This document shows, piece by piece, positions 1-10,619 of a stretch of 64,000 nt of DNA (position 1 is its first letter; each line of letters begins with the position of its first letter). Made by a program: the position numbers and the translations under genes. Source of the DNA: Cladophialophora immunda (taxonomy: Eukaryota > Ascomycota > Eurotiomycetes > Chaetothyriales > Herpotrichiellaceae); the NCBI RefSeq assembly GCF_000835495.1, contig NW_015622541.1, positions 8,122,001 through 8,186,000 of the forward strand, read 5' to 3'. The notes beneath the pieces are model-generated. The model ran no database searches and had not been told where the DNA came from. It saw only the letters and a list, made by a program, of their open reading frames with translations.

Positions 1-459
1 GAAAGCATACCACGTCCTTGGCTGTTCTACCCTTGCAGTGGCCTCGTTCATCATTTGCGCGGCTAGCACGTATTTCCCCGTCCGGTATGCTTTCATTTGC
101 TTCGGATTCGCTGGGGTACAGGCCTGCGTACCCTTGTTGATTAGCTGGGAGGTCACCATGTTTCCAGGTCGAGAGCGACGTGCCGTCTCAGTCCCTATCA
201 TCAATGGTTTCGGTAAGTTTTGTAACCACCTCCGTAAGCAGTGGTAACTCGGTGGCTTTTAATAGGTAATCTGGCTTCCGTCTACGGTTCTTTCATCTGG
301 CCTGCCCAGGATGCCCCTCGCTACATTATGGGATTTGCCGTCATGACCACCTTCATGTTCATTGCGGGATCTACTGCTGTGGTAATCAAGAAGATATGGG
401 ACGATAAAGGTCTAGAGAGAATCGACTATGATGCTCAGGAGGACAATGACCAGAAATAG
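1..459 (+). CDS. MFS transporter, allantoate permease-type (ACS family), C-terminal part
   Basis: This is the 3' end of a gene cut by the window start. Two exons are visible, up to 212 and from 266, joined over a GTAAGT..TAG intron at 213-265. The encoded tail has a membrane segment with SWEVTMFPGRERRAVS, then a segment beginning GNLASVYGSFIWPAQDAPRY and a charged cytosolic tail ending at 459. The pattern of a glycine-rich helix followed by 'aPrYi.G' and a hydrophobic last helix matches the final two transmembrane segments of Dal5-like anion:cation symporters, which import allantoate, nicotinate, pantothenate or other organic anions at the plasma membrane. The substrate cannot be told from this fragment. 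The same family occurs intact at 10620-12527. Confidence 0.75.
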
Positions 460-693
460 GTATTGAATAAGTCCCGTAAAAGCGGAAAGGAATTGGTGGT
501 AAGGGTCATCAAGCAGAACTAGCTTTGTTTTCGAGGAATTGGTAGAACATATTGAGTTCGAAGGCCTCTCTGCTTATATCATTAAATCCAGGTAGCTTTG
601 ATGAAATACGCTGGAAACAAGTTGAATACGAATACAAGAATTGGACAGTCGAGTCTAGACACATCCTCTCGAGCCAGGGCTGTATGGAGAGGG

Positions 694-2145
694 TTACAAC
701 TCTCTCTGTGGACGATCAGACCCTTCATCTGACGTCGTCTTCCGGTTCTCTTCTGCTTGCGATGGTTTGCCACATCCTTTAGACAATGATGTCTTTAACA
801 AAATCAAAAAGGACGCTGCTCCGAGGTATATGAAACCAACAAACAACTGGACCCGCAAGTATGGCCTGTCCGCAGTCTTGTTTCCTCTCAGTTGCACAGC
901 TATCGCTTCCGCAACGGCAGTCGGAGGTCCAAGGGTAAACCACAGAATAGCCAGCGCCGTATGGAGATCCTGCAGGCCTACGACTTCGGCCGCCAACGGC
1001 GCCGCACTTGCCCAGATTGTCCCTGCATTCAACCCTGCCACGATCGCGAAGAAGTAGATCACCCCGATTGAATTGGCGAAAGTCCAGATCACGAGACAAA
1101 AGAGGCCAGCAACAAATGTTGAGACGAAGGCGACATGAATACGGCCCAGACGGTCGCTTAGCAAGCCGATAGCAGGACGGCCGAGCGCTTGACCCAGATT
1201 CAGCAACGCACTGGCGATACTGGCCTGCTCTTGCGTGAAGCCCACAGCGACCGTGTAGCTGGAGAGACTGAACAGCAGACCCACGTAGCCCAATACACTC
1301 AGAAAGGCCCAGACCAAAAAGGAGGAGAACTGTAATTTTTTGACGCAGGAGTGGCGCAGTGTAGAACCAGGTGACCAGTCCACCGAAATCGAGTGAGGAC
1401 TCCCAGCAGGCAATCGTAGCAAATTGCAACAAATGCCGTTGACCGTGAAGCACAGGATGCCGAGGATGCGCATCGCGCATGGAAATCCCAGCTGCGGGAT
1501 CATCTTCCCAGCCGCGAGTGAGTAGACTAGTCCCCCGGTGCCGGAACCAGCGGCGGCAATTCCGTTGACGAAGCTGCGCTTTCGCAAGAACCAGTACGAA
1601 ATGACGCCCACGGAACCGCTGAAGCAGAAACCCATGCCAAGGCCGAAGCAAACTCCCTGGGCAAGAAAAAGCTGCCAGTCGGTCCTGACGAACGACGTCG
1701 TGACCAAGGATAGAGTCTCGAGCACGGTACCGGTGTTGAGGACAAAACGGGTGCCAATCTTTCGCGCTAGGTATGTGGAAAGAGGAGCGACGAACATAGC
1801 GCAAGAGATACTCAGACCGCCGACAAACGCGTATTCGAGCGCTGTTGTGCCCGGAAAGGTCTCAGAAGAGAGATAGTATGCAAGGAACACGCCGTATGAC
1901 TGTCATTTCTGTGCTGTCAGCGGTGCACACCTTTTCCTCCTCGCGCAACATAAAACGGGGCATTGCAGTAGCATGCTTACACTGTTGATACCCCATGTAT
2001 GCGCGTTGATGAGAAATGTACAGACAACGCAAATCCAGCCATAGCCGCCCTCAGGAGGGACATTACTCGTTTTCTGGGTGTTGGTGGTCGTAGAACCCTT
2101 CTCGACCTTTCTTTTCTGAAGCAACATGGCCGCCTTGATTCCCAT
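694..2145 (-). CDS. MFS monocarboxylate transporter-like protein (MCT/SLC16-type)
   Basis: Two exons, complement(694..1899, 1981..2145), with a GTAAGC..CAG intron of 81 bp, give 456 residues, a normal length for fungal MCT-like proteins. The junction restores the family signature: the first exon has PPEGGYGWICVV, the [D/E]G[G]xGW motif at the start of TM1, and the splice reads WGINS/SYGVFL. About 12 hydrophobic segments follow, with LLSDRLGR in the central loop. Such proteins are proton-linked or facilitative carriers for monocarboxylates or, in fungi, often unknown small acids. The start was chosen at the ATG that precedes a short polar N-terminus. It is transcribed divergently from the Zn2Cys6 gene at 2784, which could regulate it; that is inference from position. 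Confidence 0.85.
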
Positions 2146-2783
2146 CTTCTAGTTCAAACGACCTTCTTCTGAAATCGCTGGCAAGAGGGAGAATATGTCT
2201 CTTCACAAGGGATAGAATCGATCTTTAAATATCTCACCGCGCGACGCCAACGTAGCGGAATGAAATTTTTTCTCGGGCGAGCATCCACTCGTGGGTGAGC
2301 GTACGGCGGCGTTGTTTGCAGAGCCTTGCATTGCGAAAAGCACGACCGGAGTTGTAAGAAGAGCGGCTCAGATACGGAGCAATTGATCTGGCAAGCGTGG
2401 TCGGACATGGTCAGCGTCATCGAGCATCATCGAGAAGGGGAGGTTAAAGCTGTTCCGTGGCATCATGCAATCGAGTTCGCAGTGTACCAGCTGTGGATGT
2501 CGCTTAAATGCGTCTTATTTCTTTTCTGGGCGAGTATCTCCGGAGCACGTGCCAACAGTCCAAAAAGCTATCCAATGACATGGCCCAGACTTACTACCGA
2601 GTACCCCGTACATCTTTTCCCTTTCTAATTTCCTTAAGTCCGAGCATCGTCGTTTTGGGCATTTCATCGCCGCACCACATTTGAGCTACTCCGCACTTCA
2701 TACGTACTTCCGGCATACCCAGTTCTCTCTTTCATGGTGCAAATCTATGGTGTGAGTGCCAGATAACTTCTACCTTGACTGTC
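2146..2783. promoter_or_regulatory. Divergent intergenic promoter region (638 bp)
   Basis: This lies between the start of the MCT-like gene on the minus strand and the Zn2Cys6 regulator on the plus strand, so it must hold both promoters. No coding frame with family similarity was recognised. No clear inverted CGG triplet site was singled out by eye. Confidence 0.5.
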
Positions 2784-4986
2784 ATGAATGTACAAGGACA
2801 GAAGAAAAGTCGAACTCGGCACGCGTTGAGTTGTGTTCCCTGCCGACAGCGCAAGATCCGATGTGACCGTGCAACCCCGTGCGACACCTGCCAAAGACGT
2901 GGCCGCATCCAGCTCTGTAGATATGGAGATCAAGATCGCCTGTCGAGCAATGATGCGCGCTCTACACCCGAGAGGTGAGTTATAAGCTAGACCACCCCCC
3001 AAGACGGCTCTCCTTGCCTTGATCTGCTGTAAATCTGACCGCCTGGAGAAAGGTCGAAAAGAGTGGTTCACCGTTTCGTAATCGCAACGCCTGACTCCCC
3101 ATTCCCAGCCGAGACATCGACGTCGCCACAATCCCCGAGGAACGAAGACACCGCTAGCGTAGATGAATCTGTGCCGCCAGGCTCCTTGAACGACCTCGGC
3201 GAAACGTCACAGCTGATCCACTTTCTTGACGCCGTTGGCGCTGGCCTTGAAAACACGTGGCATACGGAGCACTTCACGGGCGAGACTATCTTCCTCGGGT
3301 CGAAGTCAGCCGCCTCTCTCTTCCGATGCCTCAGCAAGCAGGTGCCGAGTGTCTTGTGCTTACCAGACGGGCTCACGATTGAATCTGTCTTCGGCCTTAC
3401 GAATCGCACCACATTACACCCATTTGGCTCTCTTTGGTCCTATGCCGGGAATCCTTCGCTGGCAGAGATTCTCAAAGCCCTTCCTGGGGTGGAAAGTTGC
3501 ATGACGTCAGGTTACCTCGGGGACGCCGTACCAGAAGAAGACAGATATCTCTAACTGTTTCACAGATATTATCGTAGTTTCCAACAGAATGTTCATCTAT
3601 TCTACCCTCTGTTGCTCGACCCCGATGATTTCGAAAGCCGTCTGTGCGACTTCATGGAAAAGATAGGGAACTCTGGCATCGAGTCTGCGCTCGAGTTCGC
3701 CTCGGACGAAGGGTGCTTTCATGATGCCGCTTGGTATGCCCTGCTCTTCGGGGTGCTCGCTTGTGGCAGTCAATTCTCGGGCCCCGGGTCACAAGATCGA
3801 GTCCTGAAAGCCAGAGTCTTCGGTACGTGATCAGTGGCGTTTCGTGTTTAATCATGGTTCATCTAGGCTGATGCGCTGTAGTTGCCGGGGCGTTTGAATG
3901 CTTACGACTCGCGCACCACTACGGGATACCCTCACTGGTGACCATTCAGACGCTGCTGATGATCCAGTTCGCAATTGCAAATGACTCGAATCCGGGTGTC
4001 GCCTTGGGAGTCCTCGGTAACGGGCCCCGAACCGCTGTCAAGTTCATCTTGCAAAGACTAACACTTTATGAAGCGTCTACCAGTCAACAAGCACAGTCGC
4101 TTGGCTTGCACGTCGGAAAAGCGGACAATCGACTGACCGCGAGAACTATCCACCCGATCTGGTAAGGGACCTGGCCGACAGTGCCACACTTACTGATGAG
4201 TCCTGACCACTCCTTTCAAGGTCAATGATAATGTTCTTCGACTACGAATTGTCGTCGGCCTTCGGTCGCATCCCAGTGAGTTTCTTGCCCACGGGAAACG
4301 GTCTTGACCTGCCTCTGCACCAGCTCGGCACCCCTCCGATGACATTTTCGGAATTCATGATTGAACTTCTTCGGCTGAAGCAGAGCTGGCAAATGGCGTG
4401 GATGCATGTTCGGAGCCCTGCCGACACCGAGCCGGAGATAATTAGCAGGATTTTAGAGAGGGTCGCTGCGTTAGAAGGATCCACTTCGAGTGGCCGGCTG
4501 ACGCAACCACAGGCTGGGCCAGTTAACATGAAACTGGAACAACTGATGTCCACCATCTACCTCAATAGCTTCCGGGCCGAAATACTACGTTGCAGCTCAT
4601 TGTCGAGATTGGTGAACCCCGAGCTTCGGCAGCGACATTTCTGCAACATGCGAAAACATATTCAGCAAGCCCTGCAGTCTCTCATTACACTCAAGCAGCT
4701 GTCCCCGACAGTCGTCACGTCTTGGACATTACTTCATTGTACAATGAGCTCGGCGATGATACTAGCTGCCTTTGACTGTGCATTGGGCATTCGGGATTCG
4801 CGCACATTGCTGCAGAGGTTCACTCTCTGCTATTCTAGTGCCCCGAGGGACAATGAGAGCAATGTGTCAAGCACACCCTGGTCTGATGCTGTCAGAGCAC
4901 TCGAGTATGTCCTTGAACGAGCAAGTGAAGAAGCTAGGGGAGTACACAGAACCACGTGTAAACTGCAGGACCAACGGTGTACCTAA
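2784..4986 (+). CDS. Zn(II)2Cys6 transcription factor with fungal-specific TF domain
   Basis: Five exons are proposed: 2784..2974, 3053..about 3505, 3566..3822, 3882..4161 and 4221..4986, about 648 residues. Residues ~17-45 form the binuclear zinc cluster CVPCRQRKIRCDRATPC followed by two further cysteines. The middle domain starts with YYRSFQQNVHLFYPLL, the usual entry to the fungal-specific (Fungal_trans) domain, and has LRLAHHYGIPSL after the third intron. Three introns have good donors and acceptors. The second intron is less certain: its acceptor at 3565 fits phase and family, but its donor (GTCAGG at 3506 is my choice) is weak. It acts as a nuclear DNA-binding regulator. Neighbours on both sides are transporter and regulator genes; its targets are unknown. 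Confidence 0.82.
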
Positions 4987-5372
4987 ATCTGGAACAGAAT
5001 TTCATTCCCCCTCGCGCGTAGAAGTGTCCACTTCTGCTCGACGATAACTCTGACTCACTACATCGGAGCCTGCGCAGCTTGTGTAATCGTCTCTACATTT
5101 GAGAAAGCTGTGAAGAATTACTATAGGATCATCTCGACGAAACCCGAGTCAACCTATGATATTGGAATCTGTGAGACAGTTTCCTGGATTACTCCGCAAA
5201 CTTGATGTTCATTGGGCGGTCGAAAGTACGAATTCAATGCAGCGATTCAGCGATGAAGTTACAAACTCAGACGAGTACATCTCTATGAAAGATCCTCCTG
5301 TCTCATCTTCTTCCGGGATCAAAGCCTCGAGGCTGCTCGAATACTATCTGCGTTGTGAGGCCCACAACAGCC
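4987..5372. other. Short intergenic stretch between convergent regulator genes
   Basis: The Zn2Cys6 gene on the plus strand ends at 4986 and the next one on the minus strand ends at 5373, so this is a shared 3' region. I see no gene, RNA or repeat in it. Confidence 0.5.
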
Positions 5373-7593
5373 TCAGCTTAACAGATCGGCCGTCATCTCT
5401 TCAAGAATTAGTCGTGACGCTCTTAAATCCGGGGCTTCACGCTCCCAGTATCGCAACGTTCCTATACAAGTCCGCATTGTGTCACTAAAGGCCGCGTCGG
5501 ATATCTCACCATCTGTGAGACCAGATCGGTGCGCAGCGACGAGAAGCAACCCAGCAGCAAAGCTTTGGCGCACCATCAACCAAGTTCCGTGGTGTCGATG
5601 CGTAGTATTCCAATGCTGGATCAACTGGAGGCAGGCAGATATGTGCTTCTGCACAAGTTGGCGCCGACCACGGTCCTGCACTCCAGGTCCCGGACGATGG
5701 ATTACGATATACAGAAACGGACGAAATATGCGTTCCTTGACCTCGGCAAAGCGGGCCTGCAAATGGAAACTCAACTCGTCGTCGGCCAAGGATTTGTCAT
5801 TAAACGAAACCGGCGAAGGAAGATTGTCACGCCTACAGAAAGGTTTCGATGTTGGCACGAGAAATTTTTCAGGGCCGTACTGCTTACCATTGCGTCAGTT
5901 GTTGATCCAGCTCATCGGCGGACCATATCATATGTGAAATATTCTGTTGTAGCCAGGCATGGTGAGATGATTTGTAAAAGCAGTCGAAAACTCTTTGTAG
6001 GATGCGACGAACTGCTATATCCGCCAGATAGTAGTACCAGGCTTTTTCAAATTCGGGATCCAGCTCTCCGGATCTCATGGTCTTAGCGTGCAGGTCCTCA
6101 GAGACGTGCCATGCCCTTGGGGTTTGCGACGTGTTTGGTATTCCAGGTGGTAGAGGAAAAGCTTGGGTATAGTTGAGTGTGGTGAGTCCAGATGCAGGGA
6201 AGCGCAATTCGACCATGATCTCACTGTGAGGCCCCCCATGTTAGCATTCATTTGGACAACATTCATGAATTTGACATACTGTTCGGATTTGAGGCACGAC
6301 CAGTAGAGACGGCTCGCCTGAGCCTTTTCCAGCCGGCTTTCGTCCACATAGTGCTCCGACCTCATCCAGGTCAAGGCTTGGAACGCGACACAGGCGCGAT
6401 TGAAGGAAATGGATGCCCGAAGAGGGCGCATCGAGTACATTTCATACACACCAGCGAGAAAATGGCACTCAGTCGCCAACTTTGTGTTGGTAAGAAGACC
6501 AATACGCTTGCGCGCAGCGTCGTAATATGCCTCTGCTGTCGTATAATCCGGCGCATCAGCCAGGCTATCGCTACCCGGAAGATCACTGATGGACACGCGA
6601 ACAAAGGGTTGCGAGATAGCGGCACATGCACAGGCCAAAAGCTTCCGCCGATGTCAATCCTCCACCAAAAAAAAAACTGCGGAGGAGAGGCTTACCACAA
6701 GGCATGTTCGAGCGTCCCAGCCGAGCCCCTCACTTGCGACAGGCCTTGCAATTTCTCGCAGAACATTGGATTCGAAGATCGGGTTCTTGGTGTGAACGTT
6801 AGCCAAGAATCTCTCTACAAGATCCCGGACATCCTCTTCTCGAATCCCGCGACCCAAGCTGGATTGGTTGCGAGGATCCAGGCTCACAGCGCTGGGGGAA
6901 GTGGCATGGCGCCCGCTTTCGAAATCAGAATGCAAAGTCTCATCAAAAATGAGCTTTTCAATCTGTTCCCTACCATAGTTGGAATGGAGCACCGACCAGT
7001 CCAGTATGTCCTCGCTTGAACCATGGAAGATCCGTGGGAGAGAGACTCCATCGACATTACCAGTTGTTGAAGTCCGAAGGGTTGATCTGATGTTCGAGAC
7101 ATCTGCATGTGGCGTCTCTGAAGTCCCCGGATCTGGCGTGAAATATGTCTCTGTGGATTCCGGCACAGAGCCAAAGATCATTGGATCAGTGCTTTGCCGT
7201 TCTGCTGCGGGATTCGAATCGCCTGGCATCCGGCCCTTTTGCTCGGATTCAACGATGCCTATTAAGTAATTGAGACGATCGAGTATAGTTAAACTTGCTG
7301 GGTCGAACCTAGAAAGTGTTTAGTAGGTGACCACGAAGTAGAAAGGCACGAACCCACGATGCTTGTTCCAAGTTTGGATCCGGGAAGTTGCAAGTTGAGC
7401 CAAGCTGTCGGCAACTACCGCAGGTAGGACGAGTATTGTCACATTTCGTCTTCCGGGCCCGACAGGTCTGACATGCAACGAATGCTCTCTTCCGGGGCCA
7501 TGCACCCCTGAGCGTGGGGGAATATGTAGTTGGAGGGAGCTTTCGTTTGCTTCCAGCACGGTCGGTGGCTTCTCCAGTGGGCGATGGAAGCAT
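5373..7593 (-). CDS. Zn(II)2Cys6 transcription factor with fungal-specific TF domain
   Basis: Five exons, complement(5373..5832, 5888..6223, 6280..6641, 6696..7308, 7358..7593), give 668 residues with consistent phases. The zinc cluster is CQTCRARKTKCDNTRPTC followed by GSC and TC. Splices recreate typical Fungal_trans sequence: CLV/LLACACAAIS, LYWSCLKSE/HEIMVELRFP and LTQW/RDNLPSP. The third intron is 56 bp, with GTATGT donor and GCTAAC branch point; without it the gene would look frameshifted. A G-run at 6231-6236 lies inside this intron. The protein should be a nuclear regulator, 600-700 residues being usual for the family. It is convergent with the regulator at 2784-4986, and its promoter lies in 7594-8228. 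No target is evident. Confidence 0.88.
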
Positions 7594-8228
7594 GGCGCCT
7601 TCAAGGCTCTCCAGGAGATCCTGCTGGTCCGCCGGACAAACGATGAAGTCTCATGAAATACGATTGCGCGCCGTTGTTGCGGGGTAGGGAGTTTTTCGTT
7701 CGATCAGACTTTTTAGCCAAGTCAAGACCCTCCCGTGGTGGATCTAGAAGAACCAATCAAAAAAAAGCTAGTTCTAGCTAAACTTGTACTTTGACGACGC
7801 GCTCGTACTCAAAGCACTTGTGATTCAATGCAAAAGCAGGTCCACCAACGCAATTGGCATGACTTCGATTTCTGAAAAGGTTATTTTATGTACGAAGATA
7901 TTCAATTTCAAACTTCCTTTGCATCCGGCCACCGTCAGGTCCACTAAGGAGCATATGTAACACCAAATAAACATTGCATTTTTCGTATACCACTTCGAAC
8001 GGAACCGACTCTCTTCTCAGCCTCTTCTAATAGGCGATCGATCCAATCATTGGATCAAGTAGACTCTTATGCTTGGCATCCTCAACTTCTCTCCATGCCG
8101 TATTCTGCTGGTACATCTCGGAGTCTACTACCTGCCGTTCATCTTGAGTATGCAAATGGGTAAATAAGACGGGGAGTTTCGACGATGATACAAGCCCCCT
8201 CAGAAACAGCTCGACTGCCCAGGTGATA
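7594..8228. other. Intergenic region upstream of a Zn2Cys6 gene
   Basis: This 635 bp stretch holds the promoter of the regulator ending at 5373 and the 3' end of the sugar porter. It becomes AT-rich toward 7740-8020. Open frames here give low-complexity translations without family features. Confidence 0.45.
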
Positions 8229-9980
8229 TTACACCTTGCTTTCCACTTCCTCGTAACTCGAGTCCTTATTGTTGACAGTCTGAGCGGCTGGGTCGAAATG
8301 ATCAACACCTGCAGAAGATAGGCGTCTCTGGTTAGCGAACACAGAGTTGCGTCGCTCGGGCACCTCGCCTTCAGCCTTGAGCCTGGCAAAGTTTTTCTCG
8401 GCGTTCCAGTTCCAGATACTGTCTGAGGAAAACAGCATATCAATTTCTTCAAGAGTACGCTGGTTGGTCTCCGGGTACAAGGCCCAGACCATGGGTATGG
8501 TGACGGCATTGCAAGCAGCGAAGATGTATAATGTCTTCTCGCCCAAGCTCTGAAACATGACTGGGCACAAGAGAGTCAACCATCCGTTCCCGATAGACCA
8601 GCCCACAACACCCCAAGCATTGCCCTTGGCGCGAATCTCAAGGGGAAATATTTCGGCAGGGTACAACCATGGCACGGTCAACCATGTCGCGCCGAACACA
8701 AAGGTGAAGATGTATACCATGGACACTGCGGCATTGCCGTATCCAGTGGCCTTAGGCAGGTTTCCCGCGGCTCGGGCGTCTTGACCGAGTCTGGAGAATC
8801 CGCCAGCAAGAGCCATGGCGATACCTTGCCCGATAGATCCCCAATAGCAGGTCCAGCGCCGGCCAATCTTGTCAAGTGTGAAGACACAGATGAGAGTGGA
8901 GAACATGTAGAAGATGTTGTTCAAGCCGGCAATCCACTGTCTTTTCGAGGGACTCATTCCGGCAATCCCAAAAATCGTGGGAGCGTAAATGGTAACACCG
9001 GCTATCCCGATCCACTCTTGCATGATCTGTAGCCAGACCACCAACTGCACCCGGCGCCCAGTGTGAAGCTTCCCAGACCGTGCGCCAAAGAGCATATGAA
9101 AGTAGGTCTGTTTGTGGAAGTGACTGCGCTCATATTGACAGGATTGGATGATATCCTGCAGCTCAGCCTCTGCGAGCTCTTTTTCCTCTGGTGTTGAATT
9201 GCCTCGGAGTCTGCCGAGGACGTAACGAGCTTCGTCCTCCCTACTCATCTTCACAAGCCAGCGCGGGGAGTCAGGAAAAAACAGGACCGTAGCGGCGAGA
9301 AGGATCAGCATGATGATCTGGAAGGCGATGGGAAAGCGCCAGACGAATGAAGAGTCGCCGTTGCCGTAGAAAGAGCAGCCGTATTCGAGCCAATAGGCGA
9401 TCACGACGCCAAGGATGTTCAGAGTAAATTCGATGGCGACAAACTGGCCGCGGGATTTGTGCTCTGCGGTTTCTGTTGCCCAAACAGGAACAATGGCGTT
9501 GAGAATGCCTGTTCCCCAGCCATTGACAAGTCGAGCACAGATCATCCAGGAATGATTCATGGCGGAGCATTGTAAGGTGGCGCCAACGACCGCGATACAA
9601 GCACCAATAAAGATTGATCTGACACGTCCAAATCGATCGCCTAGGGAACCCCCAGCCAAAGCTCCCACCAGAGTGCCCAAGTAGTAGACGGATACGATCC
9701 CTCCCTGGAGTAAAGTATCGATAACAACTGGTCCGCCATCAGGACCACGATGTCCAAAGCCCATGAGAGTATAGTAGTCGTACGCCGTGTTGACGCCTCC
9801 CATCATTCCTTGGTCGTATCCGAAGAAGAGGATCGAGAGGCCAGCGACGCAGTTGATACTAAAAGCGTTAATCAGCAAAAGTGTTGAGACTCTAAAACGT
9901 ATCGAAATCTTCACGTACGCAATCAGAAGAGATCTCTTTTCCAATCGATGGACAACATTGAAGCGGCTAATTTTCTCCAT
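8229..9980 (-). CDS. MFS sugar porter (hexose/polyol transporter-like)
   Basis: Two exons, complement(8229..9858, 9919..9980), encode 563 residues with 12 membrane segments. Sugar porter signatures are present: FGYDQGMMGGV in TM1, GDRFGRVRSI in the first cytosolic loop, PDSPRWLVKM before the central loop and PETNQRTLEEID after TM12. The intron at 9859-9918 (GTACGT..TTTAG, 60 bp) keeps the frame open, so a longer unspliced product is also readable; removing it restores LLIA/INCVAGLSILFFGYDQ, which matches the family. It should import a monosaccharide or polyol across the plasma membrane by proton symport or facilitated diffusion. The substrate cannot be assigned. Its promoter lies in 9981-10619. 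Confidence 0.9.
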   Translation of the reverse strand: MEKISRFNVVHRLEKRSLLIAYVKISIRFRVSTLLLINAFSINCVAGLSILFFGYDQGMMGGVNTAYDYYTLMGFGHRGPDGGPVVIDTLLQGGIVSVYYLGTLVGALAGGSLGDRFGRVRSIFIGACIAVVGATLQCSAMNHSWMICARLVNGWGTGILNAIVPVWATETAEHKSRGQFVAIEFTLNILGVVIAYWLEYGCSFYGNGDSSFVWRFPIAFQIIMLILLAATVLFFPDSPRWLVKMSREDEARYVLGRLRGNSTPEEKELAEAELQDIIQSCQYERSHFHKQTYFHMLFGARSGKLHTGRRVQLVVWLQIMQEWIGIAGVTIYAPTIFGIAGMSPSKRQWIAGLNNIFYMFSTLICVFTLDKIGRRWTCYWGSIGQGIAMALAGGFSRLGQDARAAGNLPKATGYGNAAVSMVYIFTFVFGATWLTVPWLYPAEIFPLEIRAKGNAWGVVGWSIGNGWLTLLCPVMFQSLGEKTLYIFAACNAVTIPMVWALYPETNQRTLEEIDMLFSSDSIWNWNAEKNFARLKAEGEVPERRNSVFANQRRLSSAGVDHFDPAAQTVNNKDSSYEEVESKV

Positions 9981-10619
9981 GCTGATAAATCTTCTCCAGT
10001 CAAGATATCAAAACAATTTCGAATGGTAGGGAAGAGGCAGACAATGTTAGCGTCGATAAGGGCCCGCGCTCACGATGCGAGGTAGAAATCATGTTGGAGA
10101 GTACAAGACCCGATTGATATACCCCTCTGAGGAGAGAGCGTAGATCTTGTTTGCCCATGGGGAGTCTCCATCTGCAAGTGTCTAAATGACGGATGAATGC
10201 AACATGCAAATTTGTTGCGATACGTTGATTCGCTGCGGCTGTTCGGAGATCTTCGTTGCAGTATGATCCGGTTTTTGATCTCTACGATTGGGCGGGGATA
10301 TTCGGACAGGAGTCAGTGGATATCACACTGCCAGTGTCCTATTGGCAGATCGGTAACTGTCGTTCTCCGTTCGGTAGAATACTAAGCCGAAAACCGAATC
10401 ACTTTGACCTCACCGAATCCAGTCAGATCCACGATTTGGACACAGAAGGAAAAAGCGGAATGTATCCCTTACTGAGGCAAGAGGATCGAATAAACACCGT
10501 CCGCCTCGAATATATCTCAGTTCTAGAAAATCATTTGACAACCTGCTTATCGAGTGAAGAAGCCCTTTGTGAATCCTGGGTTTAATTGTCTCTTTACTGG
10601 CAGCAGCACAATGGCAACC
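9981..10619. other. Intergenic region: sugar porter promoter
   Basis: This 639 bp region lies upstream of the sugar porter and downstream of the next transporter, both on the minus strand. No conserved coding sequence, RNA gene or repeat was recognised. Confidence 0.45.

Noticed and set aside
779..1804. Long minus-strand frame of 341 codons
   Set aside because: It is an out-of-frame shadow of the monocarboxylate-transporter-like gene, whose frame carries the conserved motifs.
6224..6279. Apparent frameshift in the Zn2Cys6 gene at 5373-7593
   Set aside because: A GTATGT..CACAG intron with a GCTAAC branch point explains it and joins LKSE to HEIMVELRFP in the family-typical way.
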